From Geobacter sp. (GTDB taxonomy: Bacteria; Desulfobacterota; Desulfuromonadia; Geobacterales; Geobacteraceae): a stretch of 27,770 nucleotides of DNA. Location: NCBI GenBank assembly GCA_003499925.1, contig DNRQ01000188.1, positions 50,842 through 78,611 on the forward strand, written 5' to 3'. A program made the position numbers and the translations under genes. Shown piece after piece: positions 7,569 through 13,720 of this stretch. Every line of letters starts with the position of its first letter. Position 1 is the stretch's first letter. The notes under the pieces were generated by a model. The model worked only from the letters and a program-made list of their open reading frames with translations. It ran no database searches and was not told where the DNA came from.

Positions 7569-8363
7569 TTAACGTGCTGCCCGGAACAGGATGGCGTTGC
7601 AGGGGGGGTGCTGCATGACATCAGCGGCAGGATTGCCGAAGAACAACCTTCGTAGCACCCCGCGCTCACTGGCGCCCAGTACGATCAGGTCATTGTGGCG
7701 GGTGATCGCTTCCAGGTTGATGGATTTGCCAATCTCACCCCTGCTGCTTCGCTCCAGCACCGTGACATGCTGCTGCTCCAGCTGTTTTCGAAACCGGGTG
7801 ATGAAGTCGGGCATCCCTTTTGCCTCACGCTCCCTGGAGAGGTGGAGCAGGGTGACTTGTGAGTGGAAGCTCTTGGCCAGCTCGGTGATAAACATCAGAC
7901 GACGGTCACCCTCGCTGACAGGCTTTCCGAGGGGCATCAGGATATGTCTGGGGTGTGGTTTGGCCATATGAACCACCCGCATTATCGAGAGGTCCGACCT
8001 GATGCACCGCAATAGGTGATGAACCGAATGCCGTTGCAGATTGGCTCCGTATCGTTCATACGGCGTCAGGGGATAAAATACCAAGTCGACTTGTTCCGCC
8101 TGCACCCGGATGGGCAGCAGCTTGTTGATATTCCCTATCTCCGTTATCCGGGTCACCTGGATGTCCAGTTCAAAGGCGACGGTGAAGAGATGATCCAGGT
8201 GGCGGTCGTTATGCAGGATCATGCCCTCGTTACTGCCTTCCTCATGGGCGGCATACAACACAAGTTCGGCCTTACCTGCTGCCGCCAGCGAAATCGCATA
8301 TCGGGCTATCACAGTGGATGCGGTATGCTCGGTGACGACTGATAATATCTTGCGGTAGCTCAT
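7569..8363 (-). CDS. Universal stress protein, tandem UspA domains
   Basis: A 264-residue cytosolic protein with two UspA-type domains: residues 1-135 (opening SYRKILSVVTEHTAST) and about 136-264 (opening HPRHILMPLGKP). The second ends in LIVLGASERGVLRRLFFGN and PPCNAILFR, close to the family's G-x2-G-x9-G-(S/T) nucleotide-binding loop but with N in the final position; the first domain lacks it. It is the first gene of the operon with the P-type ATPase, six bases upstream of it. Usp proteins are frequently paired with cation transporters and are thought to sense ATP or stress, which would suit control of the pump; this role is inferred. The ribosome site is weak. A 13-copy heptamer array lies about 150 bases upstream. 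Confidence 0.88.
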   Translation of the reverse strand: MSYRKILSVVTEHTASTVIARYAISLAAAGKAELVLYAAHEEGSNEGMILHNDRHLDHLFTVAFELDIQVTRITEIGNINKLLPIRVQAEQVDLVFYPLTPYERYGANLQRHSVHHLLRCIRSDLSIMRVVHMAKPHPRHILMPLGKPVSEGDRRLMFITELAKSFHSQVTLLHLSREREAKGMPDFITRFRKQLEQQHVTVLERSSRGEIGKSINLEAITRHNDLIVLGASERGVLRRLFFGNPAADVMQHPPCNAILFRAAR

Positions 8364-8911
8364 GGTGCCGGTGACGCAGCCTGGAGAGCGTATGGCTCGG
8401 ACTGCGCCGTCTCCTTTCGGTTATTTGAACTCTGGCGCCAACCACCTGGCTGATGATGGCAGAAGTATAGCGCCGGATCTCCCCAGGCGCATGTGACAGG
8501 TGCAACAAGAAGTGGAAAGTGGAAAGTGGAAAGTGGAAAGTGGAAAGTGGAAAGTGGAAAGTGGAAAGTGGAAAGTGGAAAGTGGAAAGTGGAAAGTGGA
8601 AAGTGCGCCACCCCTGAAATCCTGTGTAGGTCCGTGAGAGAGTAAAGAAAGTAGGATGGCGCACCGCCTGACATCTGATATTTTAGGAGTAATTAAAGTT
8701 AGGCACGGTTTCAGGGGGGCCGCCCTCGATGTTGACAGCGGGGAGATCGATCCCTGTATCGACAGCATTGTTACGCGGGCTGGGATCAGTCAGTTGCGGT
8801 AGGTTCACACCTGCCGGATCGGTCTGCTCTTTACATACAGGGTAAGTCAGTGGGCAGCGGGCGGGCTTTTCGCGCTCAATGGTTCATGCTGGAGCACTTG
8901 AGGAGGAAACG
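8364..8911. other. Divergent intergenic region with tandem array
   Basis: About 550 bases between the usp/ATPase operon (leftward) and the selenoprotein operon (rightward), so promoters for both should lie here. It contains the heptamer array (8512-8604) and an eight-base inverted repeat, gtgcgcca at 8602-8609 with tggcgcac at 8657-8664. A TTGACA at about 8731 faces the selenoprotein gene but its -10 partner is poor. Long frames here are repeat translations. Confidence 0.5.
8512..8604. repeat. Heptamer tandem array (gtggaaa), 13 copies
   Basis: Perfect head-to-tail copies of gtggaaa over 93 bases. The unit length is not a multiple of three, so all three frames are open and give the same repeating heptapeptide in different phases; no gene is implied. 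Perfect copies point to recent slippage expansion. Confidence 0.95.
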
Positions 8912-9538
8912 ATGGAAACCGAGCGACACCATATCGTTCTGGAGATCTTCTCCGATTACGTCTGACCCTTTTGTTGGCTGGCGGAGCCGGCCCTCAGAGA
9001 TCTGGAAAAGAGCGAGCCGCAGCTGCGCGTCGTGCGCAGGGCGTTCGAACTGCGGCCGGACCCGGTCCCCACACTCGATCCCCACGGGGAATACCTGACG
9101 CGGGTATGGCGGGAGGTGGTCTACCCGATGGCGGAGCGGATGGGGATGACGCTGCGGCTCCCGCCGGTGCAGCCCCGTTCCCGCCTGGCCCACGCTGCGT
9201 CGTTCTTTGCCGCGGCGCACGGCAAACTTGATGCCCTTCACGAGGAGATTTTCCGTTCCTTTTTCCAGCGGGGCGAGGACATCGGCCGCATCGACCTCCT
9301 CGTTGGGCTCGGGGCAGGGATCGGACTGGACGGATCGGCGCTCCGACGCGCCCTGGAAACGCGGCAGTTCGAGGCGGAGGTTGTGGCCGACGAGGAACGG
9401 GCTGAACGTCTCGGGGTGCGTGCCGTGCCGGCCTACCTGACGGAAGGGCCGAGGGTGGTCACCGGGGTGCTGGCGCTCGGCCAGTTGAGGGAGTTCGTTA
9501 AGAGGTCGGGTTGCCCGGAAAACAACGGAGGAAACTGA
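8912..9538 (+). CDS. DsbA/FrnE-like oxidoreductase, probable selenoprotein (TGA = Sec18)
   Basis: Read through one in-frame TGA (8963-8965), the frame gives a 208-residue DSBA-type thioredoxin-fold protein. It opens HHIVLEIFSDYV-U-PFCWLAEPAL, so the TGA falls precisely on the first residue of the CxxC redox motif, giving Sec18-Pro-Phe-Cys21. The helical insertion follows, then RAVPAYL with the cis-Pro at about residue 173. AGGAGG lies five bases before the ATG at 8912, which argues that translation really begins before the TGA; a start at the later ATG (9032) has no ribosome site and would remove the active site. A seven-pair hairpin with GGA loop follows the TGA. The family catalyses thiol-disulfide exchange; no signal peptide is visible, so a cytosolic FrnE-like role is likely. 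It is followed one base later by the DUF2277 gene. The alternative is a nonsense mutation, but its exact position at a catalytic Cys makes that unlikely. Confidence 0.85.
8976..8992 (+). promoter_or_regulatory. Bacterial SECIS-like hairpin
   Basis: GGCTGGC (8976-8982) pairs over seven bases with GCCGGCC (8986-8992), including one U-G wobble, closing a GGA loop at 8983-8985. The loop starts 17 nt after the TGA. An apical loop with G in its first two positions, about 16-37 nt after the UGA, is the established form of bacterial SECIS elements bound by SelB. Confidence 0.7.
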
Positions 9539-9539
9539 C

Positions 9540-9800
9540 GTGTGCAGGAACATCAAAACGCTGTACAACTTCGACCCACCCGCGACTGACGACGAGATCC
9601 ACGCGGCGGCCTTGCAGTACGTGCGGAAGATCAGCGGCTTCGCCGGGCCTTCCGCAGCAAATGAAGCGGCGTTCCATCGTGCGGTCGAAGATGTTCAAAT
9701 GGCGTCCGCACGATTGCTCAGCTCGCTGGTGACTGCCGCTCCGCCTAAAAACCGTGAAATCGAAGCCGCAAAGACGCATTCCAGAGCGAGACGGAAGTGA
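9540..9800 (+). CDS. DUF2277 family protein
   Basis: An 86-residue protein matching DUF2277 along its whole length: the start CRNIKTLYNFDPPATDDEI, the middle ALQYVRKISGFAGPSAANEA, and the end TAAPPKNREIEAAK. The function is unknown; the family's invariant Cys as second residue is present. It starts at GTG, with GGAGGA seven bases before it inside the end of the preceding selenoprotein gene, so the two are translationally coupled. The pairing with a redox protein may hint at a thiol-related role, but that is only context. The dispersed repeat element begins right after its stop codon. Confidence 0.88.
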   Translation: MCRNIKTLYNFDPPATDDEIHAAALQYVRKISGFAGPSAANEAAFHRAVEDVQMASARLLSSLVTAAPPKNREIEAAKTHSRARRK

Positions 9801-9897
<97 letters not shown>

Positions 9898-9966
9898 AAA
9901 CAGGCCGTGCGTAGACAGGGAATCACGGCGTGGCTATCGAGGATTCAATAACTGGCCATCAAATTT

Positions 9967-10067
9967 GAGTCTCAGGGGACCCCCCTGTTGATTGAGTCTC
10001 AGGGGACGCTGTTGAGATTTACACTTCCCGTCAGTTCAAAATCTGAATCTCAAAATCTCAAGACCCG
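9967..10067 (-). repeat. Dispersed repeat element, copy 3
   Basis: Same family and same orientation as copy 1. As in copy 1 the outer end is doubled: gagtctcaggggac occurs at 9967-9980 and 9994-10007. With copy 2 it forms an inverted pair spanning 9801-10067, like a bipartite REP arrangement. Confidence 0.8.
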
Positions 10068-10110
10068 GGGGGGTCATGAGGAGCCGAAGAAGCACCCGCT
10101 TGATTGATGC

Positions 10111-10179
10111 TTGACGCTGGAACCGGTCCATTTCACAGACAAGATGATCAAAAACCTGAAGCCTGCTGACAAGGAGTAT
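10111..10179 (+). pseudogene. Tyrosine integrase, N-terminal fragment
   Basis: The first 23 codons (VHFTDKMIKNLKPADKEY) match the start of DUF4102/arm-DNA-binding tyrosine integrases. The sequence then changes abruptly into an AbiEi-like protein in the same frame. The remaining integrase pieces resume near 11134, about 950 bases further on. There is no good ribosome site and it begins with TTG directly after a stop. Confidence 0.6.
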
Positions 10180-10872
10180 GGAAGCGCGAAGGTCGAGGGG
10201 AACAAGAATCCCGATGCTCGGAGGCCACTTGCCATAGGGCGACTCTTCAAACAAACAGGTCTTCGAGTTCTGTATGCCTTTTTGTGCAGCCCGGGCATGG
10301 AGAACTAAACCTATCGTATGATCGCAGCCAAGACGGGTGTGGCTCTTGGCATGGTCGACTGGGTCATGCGCGAGTTACGCGAACTGGGTTATTTGACCGA
10401 GATGGGAACCGGCCGGAACAGGAATGTCCGGTTGACCAAGAAGGCGAAACTGCTAGAGCGCTGGATTCCCGCTTATGTTGAGCAACTCCGCCCGAAACTC
10501 TTTGTGGGACGCTTCCGAGGGGCAGAGAGATGGTGGGAGAGCGCGGATCTTGACCCGGATCGGGGATTATGGGGGGGCGAAGTGGCGGCTGCCCATATGA
10601 CTGATTACCTGAAACCGGAGGATGTGACCATCTACGTTGCCAACGAGTCTTTGGATAAAATGCTTGCTCGCTTTCGATTGAAAAAAGACCCACGGGGGAA
10701 TGTGGAGTTCTATACCTGCTTCTGGAAACCAGAAACAATAGCGCCCAACGGCAACATGGTTCATCCGTTACTGGTGTACGCCGATCTTGTCGCAACAGGA
10801 AACCAACGCAACCTGGAAACAGCAAGGATGATCTATGAGCAGCATATCGTTCAACTTGTCGGGGAAGATTAG
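10180..10872 (+). pseudogene. AbiEi-family antitoxin, truncated and with an internal stop
   Basis: The frame matches AbiEi-type antitoxins (COG4861-like) of type IV toxin-antitoxin pairs: GRLFKQTGLRVLYAFLCSPG, then a winged-helix segment YRMIAAKTGVALGMVDWVMR and LRELGYLTEMG, then RPKLFVGRFRG and WGGEVAAAHMTDYLKPE. The N-terminus is missing, replaced by an integrase fragment. A TAA at 10306-10308 interrupts the frame between PGMEN and TYRMIA, in the middle of conserved sequence. Translation could restart at ATG 10318 to give 184 residues, which would retain most of the winged helix, so some function cannot be excluded. The downstream AbiEii gene overlaps its end by 38 bases, the normal arrangement. 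Confidence 0.7.
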
Positions 10873-11137
10873 CCAGTTCCTGGTAGATGTTCTTCGTGTG
10901 GTCAGTCAGGAAGCATCATCTCTGGGGGTTTTGTATATCGTGGTCGGAGCTGCGGCGCGGGACATTGTTCTGGAACACTGCCATGCCATCAGGCCTGTTC
11001 GAGGGACGCGCGATCTTGACATTGCTGTAGAAGTAGCTGGTTGGGACGAGTTCAGGACGCTGTCGGCGGCGCTGGTGGCCGCAGGCAGGTTCAGTGCTAC
11101 CAAAGAGCTACACAGGTTTAGCTATGGGTCGGCGTGA
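10835..11137 (+). pseudogene. AbiEii-family nucleotidyltransferase toxin, 3'-truncated
   Basis: The 100-residue frame has the N-terminal part of an AbiEii/AbiGii-type nucleotidyltransferase: FLVDVLRVVSQEASSLGVLYIVVGAAARDIVLEH, with G-x-x-A-R-D (quoted in parts: VVGAAARDIVLEH), then RPVRGTRDLDIAVEV with the D-x-D metal-binding pair. The match ends near RFSYGSA at about 11124, where the sequence turns into integrase; the IDIVPFG-type strand carrying the remaining metal ligand, and all C-terminal helices, are lost. Full-length members have about 200-300 residues, so the toxin should be inactive. It overlaps the antitoxin gene by 38 bases. Confidence 0.7.
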
Positions 11138-11605
11138 AGAAGCCGACGAGGCAGGAGTACAAGGACAGGATCCTGACCGACAAGGAGATCGTCACCGTCT
11201 GGCGGGGACTGGAAACGGCGGGGATGACGGAGGAAATGAAGCGGGCCTTGAAACTGATCCTGGTCACGGCGCAGCGACCGGGTGAGGTGATCGGGATGCA
11301 CTCCAACGAGATCGCGGGCGACTGGTGGACTATCCCTGCAGACCGGGCGAAAAACGGTAAAACTCAGCGTATCTACCTGACTCCAACCGCCAAATGGTTG
11401 ATCGGGGACAAGCAAGGCTATATTTTTTGAGTCGTCCAAGGGGGGGAAACCGATGGACGGCAACGCGGTTGCCTATTCGGTCAGGCGCAACCTCGAAAAG
11501 GCGAAGCAGCACGGAGAGGGAGAGGCAATCTCGACGCAAAAGATCGTAATGGAGCCATGGACCCCCCACGACCTGAGAAGGACGGCGGCTACCAACATGT
11601 CGGCC
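11134..11605 (+). pseudogene. Tyrosine integrase, catalytic-domain remnant with frameshift
   Basis: From PTRQEYKDRILTDKEIVTVW the sequence is the catalytic domain of a DUF4102-type integrase. The first active-site Arg is in TAQRPGEVIGMH. A run of six T (11423-11428) carries one base too many: removing one T joins GDKQGYIF to ESSKGGKPMDGNAVAYSVRR without a gap. The H-x-x-R motif follows as PHDLRRTAATNMS, after which the match stops at about 11605; the final His/Trp and the nucleophilic Tyr are gone. Together with the fragment at 10111 this is one destroyed integrase, with the AbiE remnants sitting where the middle of the gene should be. Confidence 0.75.
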
Positions 11606-11723
11606 CTTCTTGCGCACAAGACTTGGTCATTTAAAATAGCCGAGGAACGTAGCCGATCCATGTTCCTTCCCTGCATCTCCATGGCCGAAAGCTTCTTTGC
11701 AAACTTCAGTGTCCGCTCCCGGG

Positions 11724-12945
11724 TTGCGCCAGGAGTTGATCCCCGCGCCCTTGCTGGCCGAGTACCGGAGCCGCTTTGAAACCATGTATGACCGGGCCGA
11801 CCTTTACATTCCTTTCATCGAGCGCTCGCTGATGTCGCTGTCGAAGGGCGGCAGTTTGGGTTTCATTTGCGCGGATCGATGGATGAAAAACCGCTACAGC
11901 GGGCCGCTGCGTAAACTGGTTTCCCGGGAATTCCACCTGAAGATATACGTCGATATGGTAGATACACCTGCGTTCCATTCCGACGTCATCGCCTATCCCG
12001 CAATCACCATTATCAGCCGGGAAAAGCCGGGTGTAACCCGCATTGCACGCCGGCCTGAAATAAACCGCGCGGCACTGGCGGACCTGGCCGACGCCTTGCG
12101 CGTGATGGCCCTGCCCAAGGATGCCGGGACGGTACGCGAACTGTCAGGCGTCGCCTGCGGCGCTGAACCGTGGCTGCTGGAATCGTCGGATCAGATGGCT
12201 CTTATCCGGCGCCTGGAGCGGAATTTTCCGATGCTTGAAGATACCGGTTGCAAGGTAGGCATCGGGGTGGCGACAGGCGCAGACAAGGCGTTTATCTGAG
12301 ATTTCGAGGCCATGGATGTCGAGCCTGATCGAAAGGTGCCGCTGGTGACGACCCGGGACATCCAATCGGGCGAGGTGCAGTGGCGGGGACTTGGCAATCC
12401 ATTTGCGGAGGATGGCGGTCTGGTCGATCTGAGGAAGTATCCGCGTTTGCGCTGCTACCTGGAAGCGCGAAAAGAAGGTCATCGAAGCGCGTCACTGCGC
12501 GCAGAAATCCCCGGCCAACTGGTACCGCGCCATCGACCGGATTACCCCGTCGCTCGCCAAGAGGCCGAAGCTGTTGATCCCGGACATAAAGGGCGAGGCC
12601 CATATCGTCTTTGAAGACGGCGAGCTGCACCCGCATCACAATCTTTATTTCGTTACCTCCGAGCAATGGGAGTTACGCGCCTTGCAGGCCGTGCTCCTTT
12701 CGGCGGTTACCCGCCTTTTCGTAGCGACCTATTCGACCAAGATGCGCGGCGGGTTCCTGCGGTTCCAGGCGCAATATCTGCGCCGGATTCGCCTGCCGCT
12801 TTGGGACAGCGTACCGAAAACACTTCGAGACCAACTGGTCGATGCCGCCACGAAACGGGATATGCAGGCGTGCAACCGCGCCGCCTTCGCGCTGTACGGA
12901 CTGAACCGCGATGAACAAGCAGCCCTTGGCGGCAGTGGAGAGTAA
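11724..12945 (+). pseudogene. Eco57I-like DNA methyltransferase remnant
   Basis: The sequence starts abruptly at RQELIPAPLLAEYRSRF, directly after the point where the NPPY catalytic motif should be, so the SAM-binding half and the NPPY motif are missing. It continues YDRADLYIPFIERSLMSL, FICADRWMKNRYSGPLRKL, then a TGA at 12297-12299 between ADKAFI and DFEAMDVEPD, then TTRDIQSGEVQWRGLGNPF. A +1 shift in the AAAA run at 12470-12473 follows, after which the frame reads EARHCAQKSPANWYRAIDRI, PKLLIPDIKG, LHPHHNLYFVTS, STKMRGGFLRFQAQYLRRIR, typical of the target-recognition part of type II/IIG methylases. A stop and a shift in addition to the missing half make it non-functional. Confidence 0.75.
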
Positions 12946-12996
12946 ATGGCCCTGGATCTTGTCGATTATGAACGAAAGACACGCGAGGCCCTCTGA
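12946..12996 (+). pseudogene. Restriction endonuclease 5' remnant (possible PaeR7I/XhoI type)
   Basis: An ATG abuts the stop of the methylase frame (TAAATG). The 16 residues MALDLVDYERKTREAL resemble the start of PaeR7I/XhoI-type endonucleases, which sit just after such methylases. A TGA follows and nothing recognisable remains. The resemblance is short. Confidence 0.3.
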
Positions 12997-13416
12997 GGCA
13001 CGAAGGGTCGCATCTGTACTTTTTGAGCTACATCAATCTGATTTGAACATTTTACAGTCGTGATAATCATCCCTCTTATCACCAAGGGATCGGTCCCTTT
13101 CGCCTCCACTTTCTTAGGCATGTACTGCGACCACCCGTTATCATTCGTGGGGGTAGTTGCCGATATGCCTGCACGTACCGGCTTTCCATCAAATACCCGT
13201 GAGCCTGGAAACGTTACACAAGATACTGTTATTGTAGCCTTTTCATGGAGGTCGTGTCGTGGCGTGCGGCTTGGTGCTCCCCATTCATCAAATACCCGTC
13301 AAATAAAAGCTCATCACAAAAATGATCATGCCCAAAAGGCAATGTAGTATCATCTTGCGGGCTGCCGTCTCGTCGTAAGGACGGATGAGTCCCGATTCGA
13401 GCGCCTCCTTGATGGT

Positions 13417-13466
13417 TTCTATCGGCGGGGGAGGTCTCCCCCTCGCTGCGACCGCCAGGGCGAAAG
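13417..13466. repeat. 49-bp direct repeat, left copy
   Basis: The block tttctatcggcgggggaggt and what follows, through ccgccagggcgaa, recurs identically near 15277-15326. It contains a GGGGGA/TCCCCC hairpin. The two copies are directly repeated on either side of the fic gene. Confidence 0.85.
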
Positions 13467-13498
13467 ACGCCCTTGCTGTCTGCGCTTTATGTTCCCTC

Positions 13499-13715
13499 TG
13501 CGGGGGGTGCCCCCGCAACGCCCCCCGGAAAACATGCAGTTTGGACCAAAGCAGCCGGCATGGAAACGCCGGCAGCTTTACCGGTCCCAGCCGATTCGCA
13601 GGCCGCCTCATCCGCTGTCGCTCCCTCGGCGTCCTCCGAATCGGCTTACTTGTCACTGCGGGGGGCTCCCCCGCGTCCTCCTCCGGCAGATAGACCAAAG
13701 CAGTCGGCACACAAC
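13499..13715. repeat. Two diverged tandem repeat units with G-rich hairpins
   Basis: Unit 1 begins at the hairpin TGCGGGGG/CCCCCGCA (13499-13517); unit 2 at GCGGGGG/CCCCCGC (13658-13674). Both continue to gaccaaagcag(c/t)cggca about 40-60 bases later, so the spacing is about 155 bases. An inverted gccgattcg/cgaatcggc pair lies between them. Confidence 0.55.
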
Positions 13716-13720
13716 GACGG

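Larger units (their letters stand above)
12997..13720. other. Intergenic region of repeats and a possible gene tail
   Basis: About 720 bases with no intact gene. It holds a 14-base direct repeat (catcaaatacccgt at 13187-13200 and 13286-13299), one copy of the 49-bp direct repeat, and two diverged tandem units of about 155 bases each headed by a G-rich hairpin. On the minus strand, just outside the repeats, a frame ends ALESGLIRPYDETAARKMIL and a hydrophobic tail; it may be the end of an old membrane protein cut off by repeat insertion, but no family is recognised. Confidence 0.4.

Noticed and set aside
8512..8604. CRISPR-like array
   Set aside because: The units are seven bases with no spacers; it is a simple tandem repeat. 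The hexamer array at 25088 was rejected for the same reason.
12297..12299. TGA in the methylase frame as a second selenocysteine codon
   Set aside because: It lies between Ile and Asp where relatives are expected to have Gly, not Cys. There is no redox motif, and the gene is otherwise truncated and frameshifted, so it is a nonsense mutation.
13288..13710. 140-codon minus-strand frame as a gene
   Set aside because: Most of it is a translation of G-rich repeat units. Only the last 40 or so codons look protein-like, so it is noted only as a possible gene tail.
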